Shown here: positions 25,882 through 34,589 of the stretch, piece after piece
How the letters are laid out: every line of letters begins with the position of its first letter
Numbering within the stretch: position 1 is the first letter of the stretch
Source: an uncultured Alphaproteobacteria bacterium
GTDB lineage: Bacteria; Pseudomonadota; Alphaproteobacteria; HIMB59; GCA-002718135
Length of the DNA: 49,289 bases
Assembly: GCA_902621305.1 (NCBI GenBank)
Contig: CACNLM010000011.1
Location: 1 to 49,289 of the forward strand
Direction: 5' to 3'
Program-made: the position numbers and the translations under genes
The notes under the pieces: generated by a model
The model's input: only the letters and a program-made list of their open reading frames with translations
Told to the model about the DNA's origin: nothing
Database searches by the model: none

Positions 25882-26703
25882 AAAATCAAAAGATAATGAA
25901 TCATTAATTACTAAATTTTGATTTTTATTTTTTATTTCATTAACAAAATTAATATTTAACGCTGCAAAAATATTTGAATTTGCTTTTGATACAATTGTAC
26001 CTATTTTTTTATTATCTACTATCAACTCATCTCCCTCTAGCACATCACCACTTTTTATTTTTAAAGCATAAAGTTTTTTCTTGAGTAATCCACGGTATTT
26101 CATTCTTGCAGTAATTTCTTGACCCACATAGCATCCCTTATCCCAATCAATAGCATTTAAATTATCAAAATTATTTTCTAATAATAAAGATTTATTTTCT
26201 AAAACATCAAATGGTGAGTAGGGTGTTGTATGATTAATTAAAATTTCATGATATTCTGTTTCATTAATTTCTTTCAATCTCTCTTTTTCAATTAAAATTT
26301 TTTTATCCGTTATAAGTTTTTTACCCAAGTTTATATTTCTAGGATCATTTAAATAAACACTATAATCACCTTCATAATCTATATTAAATAATGAATAAGA
26401 ATTTAGATTATTAATTTCTTTAATTTTTATATCAGAGCGAAGTTTATAAATTTTTAATCTTCCTAATAAATTACTATAAAATTTATCATTAGTTTCAAAA
26501 ATATAGTTTTCACTTATATTGAATATAAAAAAATCTGCTAAAAATTTACCCTGAGGTGTTAATAGACACGAATAAATAATTGATCCATCGTTACATTTTT
26601 CAATGTCATTAGTAATTAAATTTTGAATAAATGATTTACTATCTTTTCCAGAAATCTCAAAAAATCTTGAATTCAGATGGTGAAAAAAGTATTTATCTTT
26701 CAT
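25873..26703 (-). CDS. ygfZ: YgfZ/GcvT-like folate-binding Fe-S assembly protein
   Basis: YgfZ assists assembly or repair of certain Fe-S enzymes using tetrahydrofolate. The 276-residue GcvT-fold protein carries the diagnostic K-G-C-Y-V-G-Q-E motif at residues 189-196 with the conserved Cys191, preceded by DW. The N-terminal SFIQNLITNDI and CLLTPQGKFLADF segments are also family-like. It is divergent from a glycosyltransferase gene and convergent with the MFS gene. It could work with the suf machinery encoded at 43186-48543. Confidence 0.92.
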   Translation of the reverse strand: MKDKYFFHHLNSRFFEISGKDSKSFIQNLITNDIEKCNDGSIIYSCLLTPQGKFLADFFIFNISENYIFETNDKFYSNLLGRLKIYKLRSDIKIKEINNLNSYSLFNIDYEGDYSVYLNDPRNINLGKKLITDKKILIEKERLKEINETEYHEILINHTTPYSPFDVLENKSLLLENNFDNLNAIDWDKGCYVGQEITARMKYRGLLKKKLYALKIKSGDVLEGDELIVDNKKIGTIVSKANSNIFAALNINFVNEIKNKNQNLVINDSLSFDFLN

Positions 26704-26748
26704 AATTATCTAAATATATATTGAATATATTAAAAGTGTAATATTTCT

Positions 26749-27672
26749 GTGAAAATTCTTGTTATTTCGTCAAATCTTATCGGAGATACAATTCTATCAA
26801 CTGGAGTAATAAATTATTTTAGTAATAAAAATCCTGAAGCTAAATTTACATTTGTGATTGGTCCATCTGCTAAATCAATTTTCAAAAACTTTAAATCTGT
26901 AGAAACCATAATTACTGTTTCAAAAAAAAGATACAATATGCATTGGTTAGATATAATTTCTAATTGTTATGGAAAGAAGTGGGATATAATTATAGATTTT
27001 AGAAGTTCGTTGTTATCATATTTTTTAAAACATAAGCAAAAATTTATTTTTAAAAAAAAATCAAATCTTAATCATGTTCAACAATTATCTAATTACTTTA
27101 AATTTGATTGCTCAGATTTGTTTATTGAGACAAGTACAGAAGAAGAAGAAATAGTTACAAAACATTTGTCCGATGATTTTAAATATTTTGTTATATTTCC
27201 AGGAGGAAATTGGAAACCAAAAATTTGGAGTATTAAAAATTATAATTCACTATTAATCAAAATTTTATCTCAAAATAAAAATATTAAATTTATTTTAGTT
27301 GGTTCAAAATCAGAAGAAGAAATTTATTTAAATAAAATAACAAAAAATATTGATAGTAATAAGATAATTAATTTATTTGGCGCATCATTGACTCAAACCG
27401 CTGCTTATATGAAGAAATCAAAATTATTTATTGGAAATGATTCAGGATTATCACATATGGCTTCAGCCACAAAATTAAAGTCTATAGTATTATTCGGCCC
27501 AACAAATGATGTAATTTACTCTCCATTTATGCAAGATTCACAAGTTATAAGAACAAATGAAAGCTATGACTATTTTAAAAGTATAAAAATTGATAAAACA
27601 AAATCTTATATGGACTCTATAAGTGTAGAAAAGATTTATTTAACATTAAAAAAAAATAATTATTGTGAATAA
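26749..27672 (+). CDS. Glycosyltransferase family 9 (heptosyltransferase-like)
   Basis: This 307-residue GT-B glycosyltransferase of family 9 resembles ADP-heptose:LPS heptosyltransferases, which build the LPS inner core. The N-terminal SSNLIGDTILSTGVI matches the conserved GDxxLxTP-type start. The C-terminal half has the FPGGNW segment near residue 147 and IGNDSGLSHMASA, the nucleotide-sugar binding motif. The start is GTG at 26749, because no better ATG fits. Its stop overlaps the pyrC GTG by 8 bases. The exact sugar transferred is unknown. Confidence 0.85.
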   Translation: MKILVISSNLIGDTILSTGVINYFSNKNPEAKFTFVIGPSAKSIFKNFKSVETIITVSKKRYNMHWLDIISNCYGKKWDIIIDFRSSLLSYFLKHKQKFIFKKKSNLNHVQQLSNYFKFDCSDLFIETSTEEEEIVTKHLSDDFKYFVIFPGGNWKPKIWSIKNYNSLLIKILSQNKNIKFILVGSKSEEEIYLNKITKNIDSNKIINLFGASLTQTAAYMKKSKLFIGNDSGLSHMASATKLKSIVLFGPTNDVIYSPFMQDSQVIRTNESYDYFKSIKIDKTKSYMDSISVEKIYLTLKKNNYCE

Positions 27673-28699
27673 AAATATTGAAATAATTCAACCTGATGAT
27701 TGGCATGTACATTTTAGAGAAGGCGACATGTTAGAAATGGTTACTAATTTCTCTTCAAGAATAAATAATAGATGTGTGGCAATGCCAAATACAGAAATTC
27801 CCATAACAGATACTAATAAAGCCTCTGCTTATAAAAAACTTTTAAATAAAGCATCTAGTAATAATTTTGAACCACTTATACCTTGTTATTTGAATGAAAA
27901 TTTAGATTTAGAAGATTTTAGAAAAGGTATTCAAAATAAAGTTTTCTTTGGATCTAAACTTTATCCCTCAAATGCAACTACAAACTCAAGTCATGGAGTA
28001 AGCGACATTTCAAAAATTTTTAAATTTTTAGAGATACTAGAAGAAGAAAAAAGTCCATTACTAATACATGGTGAAAAAATAGCTGAAGATATAGATATTT
28101 TTGATAGAGAAAAATATTTTATAGATGATGAATTAAGCATTATTAGAAAAAAATTTCCCCTTTTAAAAATCACACTTGAACATGTATCAACTTCATATGG
28201 AGTTAATTATGTGAAAGAAAACGAAAATATTGCAGGAACAATTACACCTCACCACATGCTTTTAACAAAAAAAGATGTATTTCATGATGATTCTATTAAT
28301 CCTCACCATTTTTGTATGCCAGTTGTTAAAAACGAAACAGATTTAATAGAATTAAGAAAAGCAGCATGTCACGATAATTCTAAATTTTTTTTAGGTACGG
28401 ACTCAGCTCCACATCCAATTCAAGAAAAAAAACCAGATATGTCATCTAAGCCAGGAATATTTTCATCTCCTTGCTCAATAGAATTATATGCAGAAATTTT
28501 TGACCAAGAAAATGCAATTGATAAGTTAGAGATATTTTGTTCAATTAATGGTGCAAAACATTATAGTTTTCCAATTAATGAGAAAAAAATTAAATTAGAA
28601 AAAAAAGAATGGATTATGTCAGAATTATCTAGTTATAATGATATTCAGGTTAAGAATTTTTATGCTAATAAAAAAATTAATTGGAAAGTAGTCCATTAA
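27665..28699 (+). CDS. pyrC: Dihydroorotase
   Basis: PyrC cyclises carbamoyl-aspartate to dihydroorotate in pyrimidine synthesis. The 344-residue protein is the class II homodimeric type. The metal ligands appear as DDWHVH (His14, His16), the carboxylated Lys98 in FGSKLYP, and later His residues in LEHVST and GTITPHHML. The catalytic Asp lies in LGTDSAPH. Length agrees with E. coli PyrC (348). The GTG start lies inside the end of the glycosyltransferase gene. Confidence 0.95.
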   Translation: MNKNIEIIQPDDWHVHFREGDMLEMVTNFSSRINNRCVAMPNTEIPITDTNKASAYKKLLNKASSNNFEPLIPCYLNENLDLEDFRKGIQNKVFFGSKLYPSNATTNSSHGVSDISKIFKFLEILEEEKSPLLIHGEKIAEDIDIFDREKYFIDDELSIIRKKFPLLKITLEHVSTSYGVNYVKENENIAGTITPHHMLLTKKDVFHDDSINPHHFCMPVVKNETDLIELRKAACHDNSKFFLGTDSAPHPIQEKKPDMSSKPGIFSSPCSIELYAEIFDQENAIDKLEIFCSINGAKHYSFPINEKKIKLEKKEWIMSELSSYNDIQVKNFYANKKINWKVVH

Positions 28700-28716
28700 T
28701 CTTTATAGAAATATTA

Positions 28717-29073
28717 ATGTCATTAGGAACAAAAATCTATACTTGGCTTAAGGGAAACTTAGTTGGTAGTGATGATTTAGGGAATAAATATTACTCTAAC
28801 TCCAAAGATTTTAAAAATTTAAAAGCAAAAAGATGGGTAATTTTTAATGGCGAAATAGAAGCATCAAACATTCCACCGCATTGGCATGCCTGGCTTCACA
28901 AATCGATTGATAATCCTCCACTTGACTATTCACATAAATATAAATGGCAAAAAAATCATAAACCAAATATGACTGGTACTAGTGATGCATATTTTCCATC
29001 ATCTCATCCTCTTTCAAAAAATTATGACCCAGAAAAAAAAGAAGAAGAATATAAATCTTGGACTCCTAATTAG
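28717..29073 (+). CDS. NDUFA12-family complex I subunit
   Basis: This is a 118-residue homologue of the mitochondrial complex I subunit NDUFA12 (B17.2), an accessory subunit of NADH:ubiquinone oxidoreductase found in alphaproteobacteria. The conserved core is present: GSDDLGNKYY, RRW-like AKRWVIFNGEIEAS and IPPHWHAWLHK, followed by a Pro-rich hydrophilic tail. I use the ATG at 28717, since a TTG at 28681 would overlap pyrC and add unconserved residues. Its last 50 bases overlap the start of the DUF2155 gene in another frame. Confidence 0.92.
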   Translation: MSLGTKIYTWLKGNLVGSDDLGNKYYSNSKDFKNLKAKRWVIFNGEIEASNIPPHWHAWLHKSIDNPPLDYSHKYKWQKNHKPNMTGTSDAYFPSSHPLSKNYDPEKKEEEYKSWTPN

Positions 29074-29428
29074 AGTAATATTTTTTTTTCTTCTACCACT
29101 AACAGTTTCTGCTGAAACTATTGAAAAAAAATATGCTTCTTTTAAGTTATTAAATAAAACTACTAATAAAGTTTCTACAAAAGATATTTTGGTAAGTTCT
29201 AAAATATCATGGGAAACTTTAAATATTGAAGTTTTGTATTGTGGTAGCACTCCTCCAACTAAAATTCCTGAAGATTATGTTTTGATAGATGTCTACGATA
29301 CAATCAATAATGAAAATATTAATATTTATAAAGGCTGGATGATTTCTTCTTCCCCCGATGTTACTCCGTTAGAAAATCCTATTTATGATCTTTGGTTAGT
29401 TGATTGTAGTAACGATAAGACTTCTTGA
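29024..29428 (+). CDS. DUF2155 secreted protein
   Basis: This 134-residue alphaproteobacterial protein of unknown function has a signal peptide (basic run near the start, hydrophobic LLIRVIFFFLLPLTVSA, cleavage before ETIEKK). The conserved end GWMISSSPDVTPLENPIYDLWLVDC is the DUF2155 signature region (tryptophans, Pro and final Cys). Only one reasonable ATG exists, at 29024 inside the NDUFA12 gene. The last 46 bases overlap antisense with the end of aat. The neighbours NDUFA12 and aat are the usual ones in this class. Confidence 0.85.
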   Translation: MTQKKKKKNINLGLLIRVIFFFLLPLTVSAETIEKKYASFKLLNKTTNKVSTKDILVSSKISWETLNIEVLYCGSTPPTKIPEDYVLIDVYDTINNENINIYKGWMISSSPDVTPLENPIYDLWLVDCSNDKTS

Positions 29429-30036
29429 AAATTACTAACTTCCTTAAAAAAACTTTCAATATCTAAACTTTCTTTTAGTTTATTTTCATAAATTTCAGTT
29501 TCTATTTCATATGCTCCAAACTGAACTAAATGAGGATTGAAAAACTGTGAATCTAAAATGGAAAAATTATTTTTTTTCAATATTGCCAATAAATAAAGTA
29601 GACAAAACTTACTTGTATTAGTCTTTAAACTAAACATGCTTTCACCAAAAAAACATGATCCTATATGTAAACCGTATAAACCGCCAATTAGATTTTCATC
29701 TTCATAACATTCTACACTGTGACATTTACCTATTTTATATAATTCAATGTATGTATCTAAAATAATTTCATTAATCCAAGTTTCTTTATCTTTTCTTTTT
29801 ATCTCTTTGCATAACCCTATAACTTTTGAAAAATTTTGATCAATTTTAAAAGTATATTTTGTTTTTTTAAATTTACTAAAAAGTTTCTTTGGATAATGAA
29901 AATTTGAAATTGGAATGATAAATCTTAATTTTGGTTTATAAAATTTTATTTCTTCAGAATACTTACTATCAGCCATTGGAAAGTAAGCTTTTCTATAAAA
30001 TTCTATTAAGCTGTTTAAATCAATTATTTTACTCAA
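29383..30036 (-). CDS. aat: Leucyl/phenylalanyl-tRNA--protein transferase
   Basis: Aat adds Leu or Phe to N-terminal Arg or Lys of proteins, marking them for ClpAP degradation (N-end rule). The 217-residue protein shows the family motifs in order: YRKAYFPMAD, a W-I-N-E segment near residue 102, HSVECYEDENLIGGLYG and FFGESMFS with the conserved Glu, then LDSQFFNPHLVQFGA. The length is typical. It overlaps accC by 8 bases at its start and the DUF2155 gene by 46 bases antisense at its end, so it is the last gene of the long - strand run that includes rne. Confidence 0.93.
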   Translation of the reverse strand: MSKIIDLNSLIEFYRKAYFPMADSKYSEEIKFYKPKLRFIIPISNFHYPKKLFSKFKKTKYTFKIDQNFSKVIGLCKEIKRKDKETWINEIILDTYIELYKIGKCHSVECYEDENLIGGLYGLHIGSCFFGESMFSLKTNTSKFCLLYLLAILKKNNFSILDSQFFNPHLVQFGAYEIETEIYENKLKESLDIESFFKEVSNFQEVLSLLQSTNQRS

Positions 30037-31360
30037 TTAAATTTGTCATAAAATTAATATTGTAACTTCCTCTTTTAAACTCATCAGTTTGAATAATTTT
30101 TTGATGTAGTTGAATATTAGTATTTATTCCCATAATTACATATTCTTCTAATGCTCTATTCATTTTTTTTAGAGCTTCTGATCTTGTTGAGCCGTAGGTA
30201 ATTAGCTTACCAATCATACTATCATAGTGAGATGGAATTGAGTATCCATCGTAAACAGCTGAGTCTACTCGAATACCTAATCCCCCAGGTTGATGATATT
30301 GTGTTATCTTACCTGGAGAAGGTATAAAACTCTCTGGATGTTCAGCATTGATTCGACACTCAATTGAACTACCTTTTAGTTTTATATCCTCTTGTTTAAT
30401 TGTAAGTCTTTCACCGTTAGCAACAAGAATTTGCTCTTTAACAAGATCTATTCCAGTAACCATTTCTGTGACTGGGTGTTCAACTTGTAATCTTGTATTC
30501 ATTTCCATAAAATAAAATTCATTATTTTCATATAAAAATTCTAATGTTCCAACTCCTTCATATCCAATTTCTTTCATGGATTTTCTACAAAGTTCAGAAA
30601 TTTTTTCTCTATTTTCGTTTGTTAGAACTGAACTTGGACTTTCTTCAATAAGTTTTTGATGCTTCCTTTGGATTGAGCAATCTCTTTCTCCAAGAGTAAC
30701 AACATTTCCAAATGAATCACAAAGAACTTGAATTTCAATATGCTTTGGTGATGTTAAAAATTTTTCTAAATAAACATTTTCATCATTAAATGATTTTTTA
30801 GCTTCAATTTTTGCTTCATTTATAGCTTTATTCAAATCATCTTCTTCTGTGACAATTCTCATTCCTTTTCCACCACCACCACTCGCTGCTTTTACTATAA
30901 TTGGGTATTTTACTTTTTTAATAAAATCTTCAATTTTATTTTTATCGCTTAAGTCATTTATACCTTTTACTGTTGGCACCCCAGTTTCATCCATTATTTT
31001 TTTTGCATCAATTTTGTTACCCATCATTTTGATATGTTCCGATTTTGGCCCAATAAATTTAATATTGTGTTCTTCAATAATTTCTGCAAACCTTTGATTT
31101 TCACTTAAAAAACCATATCCAGGATGAATTGCGTCTACATCAGTTAATGTGGCAGCAGTTATAATTGCAGGTATGTTTAAATAACTAGATTGTGCAGAAG
31201 CAGGTCCAACACAAATACTTTCATCTGCCATTCTTACATGCATTGCATTCTCATCAACATCAGAGTGAATGGCTACAGTCTTTATTCCTAGTTCTCTGCA
31301 AGCTCTAAGAACACGTAAAGCAATTTCACCTCTATTAGCAATTAGTATTTTTTTGAACAT
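30029..31360 (-). CDS. accC: Biotin carboxylase subunit of acetyl-CoA carboxylase
   Basis: AccC carboxylates the biotin on AccB with ATP and bicarbonate, the first step of fatty acid synthesis. The 443-residue ATP-grasp protein has the FKKILIANRGEIALRV start, the ATP-binding glycine loop KAASGGGGKGMRIV near residues 156-169 and EMNTRLQVEHPVTE with the catalytic region. The size matches the family (about 449). It overlaps accB by 1 base, and aat by 8 bases downstream. Confidence 0.97.
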   Translation of the reverse strand: MFKKILIANRGEIALRVLRACRELGIKTVAIHSDVDENAMHVRMADESICVGPASAQSSYLNIPAIITAATLTDVDAIHPGYGFLSENQRFAEIIEEHNIKFIGPKSEHIKMMGNKIDAKKIMDETGVPTVKGINDLSDKNKIEDFIKKVKYPIIVKAASGGGGKGMRIVTEEDDLNKAINEAKIEAKKSFNDENVYLEKFLTSPKHIEIQVLCDSFGNVVTLGERDCSIQRKHQKLIEESPSSVLTNENREKISELCRKSMKEIGYEGVGTLEFLYENNEFYFMEMNTRLQVEHPVTEMVTGIDLVKEQILVANGERLTIKQEDIKLKGSSIECRINAEHPESFIPSPGKITQYHQPGGLGIRVDSAVYDGYSIPSHYDSMIGKLITYGSTRSEALKKMNRALEEYVIMGINTNIQLHQKIIQTDEFKRGSYNINFMTNLIE

Positions 31361-31806
31361 TATTCAAAAATTATAAGAGTATCACCATATTCAACAGGTT
31401 GGCTATTCAACGTAACTATTTTTTTGATAATACCAGATCTAGGAGCCTTAATTTCATTAAAAGTTTTCATTGCTTCAATTAACAATAAAGTATCACCGGC
31501 TTTAACATGTTGACCAACTTTAACATAAGGTTGCGAATTTGGATCAGCAGAAAGATAAGCAACTCCTACCATTGGAGATTTAACGATATTATCTTCATTT
31601 ACAACATCATTTGTATTTTCAAGTTCTTTAGCTTCAGTATTTTTTTCTATTTTTTGAACAGCAATATTGTTTTCAACGAGGTCATTTGAGGTAATCTCAA
31701 TTTCATAATCATTTTTTTTTATTTTTATTTTAGCAATATTATTAATTTTTGATTCTTTAACAATCAACTTTATATTCTCTAAATCTGTTTTATCAATTTT
31801 AGTCAT
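31360..31806 (-). CDS. accB: Biotin carboxyl carrier protein of acetyl-CoA carboxylase
   Basis: This 148-residue carrier protein has a C-terminal biotinyl domain with the biotinylated Lys114 in EAMKTFNEI. The N-terminal third is a short alpha/beta segment followed by a flexible Asn/Glu-rich linker (about residues 45-75), shorter than the Ala/Pro-rich linker of E. coli. The stop overlaps the accC ATG, guaranteeing coupled synthesis of the two subunits. aroQ lies 2 bases upstream. Confidence 0.96.
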   Translation of the reverse strand: MTKIDKTDLENIKLIVKESKINNIAKIKIKKNDYEIEITSNDLVENNIAVQKIEKNTEAKELENTNDVVNEDNIVKSPMVGVAYLSADPNSQPYVKVGQHVKAGDTLLLIEAMKTFNEIKAPRSGIIKKIVTLNSQPVEYGDTLIIFE

Positions 31807-31808
31807 AC

Positions 31809-32246
31809 TTATTTATAAATTAATTTGTAAATTGCTTCAATTCCTAGAAGATAACTATTTCCACCAAATCCACATATTAAACCATTCACTCCTTCGGAAG
31901 TAATACTTTTTTTTCTATATTCTTCTCTTGCATATATATTTGAAAGATGGATTTCAATCTTTGGTTTTGTTATTGCTCTTAATGAATCTAGAATAGCAAT
32001 TGAAGAATGAGTAAATGCTGCGGGATTGATAATTAATCCATCAAATTTATCATTTACTTCATGAATTTTATCAATTATTTCTCCCTCATTGTTAGATTGA
32101 AAAAAAACAATTTCCAATTTCTTCTCAACACCTTTTTTTTTACATTCAGATTTTATTTTATCTAAACTATCATTTCCATAAATCTTGTCTTCTCTAATGC
32201 CTAATAAATTTAAATTAGGACCATTAATAATTAATACTTTTTTCAT
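31809..32246 (-). CDS. aroQ: Type II 3-dehydroquinate dehydratase
   Basis: AroQ dehydrates 3-dehydroquinate in the shikimate pathway. The 145-residue protein starts with IINGPNLNLLGIRE, the active-site Tyr lies nearby in KIYGNDS, and the NPAAFTHSSIAILD and HLSNIYAREEYRKKS segments complete the type II signature. The aroQ-accB-accC order is common in many bacteria. It starts 1 base after the stop of the deaminase-like gene upstream. Confidence 0.95.
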   Translation of the reverse strand: MKKVLIINGPNLNLLGIREDKIYGNDSLDKIKSECKKKGVEKKLEIVFFQSNNEGEIIDKIHEVNDKFDGLIINPAAFTHSSIAILDSLRAITKPKIEIHLSNIYAREEYRKKSITSEGVNGLICGFGGNSYLLGIEAIYKLIYK

Positions 32247-32247
32247 C

Positions 32248-33306
32248 TTACTTAAAATGTTTACTTAATTTTAATCCTTGGTTTTGATAATTTGACTTAA
32301 TGTTTTTTCCGTATACAACATTACTATTTTTGTTCAACTTTTCATATTTAATTCTGGCTATTGTTTGACCATCTTCTATTAAAAAAGGTACTTCATTTGT
32401 TTTTACTTCCAAAACTGCATATGATCCCTTAGGTAAACCAAAACCAGGATCAAAAAAACCTGCATAATGTGCTCTAAAGTCTCCAATACCTGTATCATAC
32501 GGGATCATTTCACCAGCTAAATTTGAAGGTATCACAACTTTTTCTTTTGATCTTAAAATATAAAATTTATTTTTTTCAATTACTAATCTTTTATTTTTCT
32601 TTCTAATTGTATACCAAAAATCATTTATTTTATGAGATCTAATTTTAGAAAAATTTAGAACCGGAGTTTGTTTTTTGGCTACGAAAGAAATTATATTTGA
32701 TCCAGTTAGATCTACTGATAACTTTAATCCTCTATCAATTTTAACATCGTTTCTAGTTTGATTAGATATTTTAAGTTTTTTATTGAGGTTAGTTAGTTGC
32801 TTATCAGTTAAATAATTATGATTTTTATTTACAAGTCTTAATTGATTTAAAGAATTATTTTTTTTAAATGATACATCAAATGATCTTGATGTTATTTCTA
32901 AAAAAATTTCACCTTTGTAATTTTTAGGAATTTTTTCATATTCTTCTGCATAATCAACAAGTGATCTACAAAAAATATCTAATCTGCCAGTACTACTTTT
33001 TGGGTTGCAGTGACCAAATATATTATTTTTTAAATTAAGACTTTCATTCAGTCTAACAATATAAGTTTTGTTTTTTCTAAAAATAAATTCTTTACTTAAA
33101 TTTATTTTCTTAATTGCTAAATCTTTTAATTTATCTCTAACTTTTGAGTTATAGGATAAAAAACTATATTTAATTTCATAACATTCTTCACTTAATGACA
33201 AATCTATACTTGATGGTTGTATTTGATTTTTTGCAATATTTTCAGAAATTATCAAATTTTTTTCGATTAATTTAATATAATCTTGATATACTAGTGATCC
33301 GTTCAT
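32248..33306 (-). CDS. Long dCTP deaminase-family protein
   Basis: This 352-residue protein corresponds to the long alphaproteobacterial form of the dCTP deaminase/dUTPase family, which produces dUTP (or dUMP) for thymidylate synthesis. The N-terminal IQPSSIDLSLS, the GHCNPKSSTGR segment (Ser and Arg of the active site), and in the second half the GIGDFRAHYAGFFDPGFG repeat show two family-like halves. It is about twice the size of E. coli Dcd (193). The symbol dcd is likely, but the reaction is not certain. Confidence 0.82.
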   Translation of the reverse strand: MNGSLVYQDYIKLIEKNLIISENIAKNQIQPSSIDLSLSEECYEIKYSFLSYNSKVRDKLKDLAIKKINLSKEFIFRKNKTYIVRLNESLNLKNNIFGHCNPKSSTGRLDIFCRSLVDYAEEYEKIPKNYKGEIFLEITSRSFDVSFKKNNSLNQLRLVNKNHNYLTDKQLTNLNKKLKISNQTRNDVKIDRGLKLSVDLTGSNIISFVAKKQTPVLNFSKIRSHKINDFWYTIRKKNKRLVIEKNKFYILRSKEKVVIPSNLAGEMIPYDTGIGDFRAHYAGFFDPGFGLPKGSYAVLEVKTNEVPFLIEDGQTIARIKYEKLNKNSNVVYGKNIKSNYQNQGLKLSKHFK

Positions 33307-34589
33307 TAACTTATATTCTTAATTATATTAACTAATTTTAATAAATCTTTATTTTTAGTATTTTTAAAATTTTTAATTTCAATGTCAAAAACTGCTGTTT
33401 CGATATCATTAATTGATAAAACAAAGTTTAATAATTTTAACCATTCTTTTTTATTTAGTTTTTCCGCTAACTCAATATATTTTAATAAAATATTTTTATT
33501 GTTAAAAAACTTATATAAAAGTTTTTTATTGTTTTGAAATATTATCTCCGTACTACTATTAGACAAATTTTCAATGTTAATATTTTCAAATATTCTAATC
33601 TGTGCGTAATAATTTAGAGGATATTGATCTAAACTTTTTTTATAAAATTTTACAGCTTCGTCTGTATACCCATAAGAAAATAATATATCTGCTTTAGTTT
33701 CTAGCAAAAAATAATTTTTTTTATTTTGTTTTATTAATTTATTCAAGCTTTCTAAGGACATTTTTAAATTTCCATTTCTAGCTTTTTTAATTGATTCTGC
33801 ATAAGTTTTAAAAGGTTCATTTAATTCTTTTAAAACTTCTTCATTATCACTATAGCCTATAAATTTTGCTTTAATGTAATTAAATCTGTCATTATATATT
33901 TCATTAAATTTCTTTTCATTATTATCTTTAAAGTTTTTTATTAATAAAATCCTATCCTCAAAATATGGATGAGTGCTAATTCTCTGTTTATCTTTTGAAA
34001 AACCCTTATCTAATGATTTCTTTTCTATCGTCTCTAATAAAGTTTCAATAGATTCAGAGTTAGTATTTAGTAAATTTAATGTTTTTAGTGCATACAAATC
34101 AGCTTCCATTTCTTGATCTTTAGTAAAAACTATATATTGATTTGATAAAGCGGCTGAAGTTAGAATACTTCCTTGTAACAATTGAGGGTTTTGAGTCAAT
34201 GTTGAGCCAGCTATTACAGATAGAAGACCTAATGTATTATATTTTTTGCTATTTTCTATTGTTTTTTTTCTAAGTACAATGTGGTTTAGATCTATATGAC
34301 CAATTTCGTGAGCTAATACAGATAATAATGCTACATAATCTGCACAATAAATTATTAAACTAGAGTTAATATGTATTATATTATTAATATCAACAAAAGC
34401 ATTTATTTCATTGTTGTTGTATATTTTAAATTTAATTTTTTTATTTACTTTGTTAACTTCTATTATATCTTCTAAAATTTGTTTAATAAACTCCTCAGTT
34501 TCATAATCAAGTATTTGTGAACTATAACTATTTTTTGAAGAAAAAATAAAAAATAAGAAAATAATAAATATTTTTTTTAAGACCACCAT
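33306..34589 (-). CDS. M48-family metalloprotease with TPR-like C-terminus (BepA-like)
   Basis: This is a 427-residue periplasmic zinc protease. A signal peptide (KKIFIIFLFFIFSSKNSYSS) is followed by an M48 peptidase domain with the zinc motif HEIGH at residues 94-98 and a downstream Glu in EMEADLYAL. The C-terminal part (about 250-427) is helical and TPR-like. This is the layout of BepA/YfgC, which helps outer-membrane protein assembly and quality control. It starts within the last codons of rne (13-base overlap) and its stop shares one base with the next gene. Confidence 0.87.
   Translation of the reverse strand: MVVLKKIFIIFLFFIFSSKNSYSSQILDYETEEFIKQILEDIIEVNKVNKKIKFKIYNNNEINAFVDINNIIHINSSLIIYCADYVALLSVLAHEIGHIDLNHIVLRKKTIENSKKYNTLGLLSVIAGSTLTQNPQLLQGSILTSAALSNQYIVFTKDQEMEADLYALKTLNLLNTNSESIETLLETIEKKSLDKGFSKDKQRISTHPYFEDRILLIKNFKDNNEKKFNEIYNDRFNYIKAKFIGYSDNEEVLKELNEPFKTYAESIKKARNGNLKMSLESLNKLIKQNKKNYFLLETKADILFSYGYTDEAVKFYKKSLDQYPLNYYAQIRIFENINIENLSNSSTEIIFQNNKKLLYKFFNNKNILLKYIELAEKLNKKEWLKLLNFVLSINDIETAVFDIEIKNFKNTKNKDLLKLVNIIKNIS

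Noticed and set aside
28982..29023. Upstream ATG (28982) for the DUF2155 gene
   Set aside because: It would put 14 extra residues before the signal peptide. The ATG at 29024 gives a normal basic N-region and hydrophobic core.
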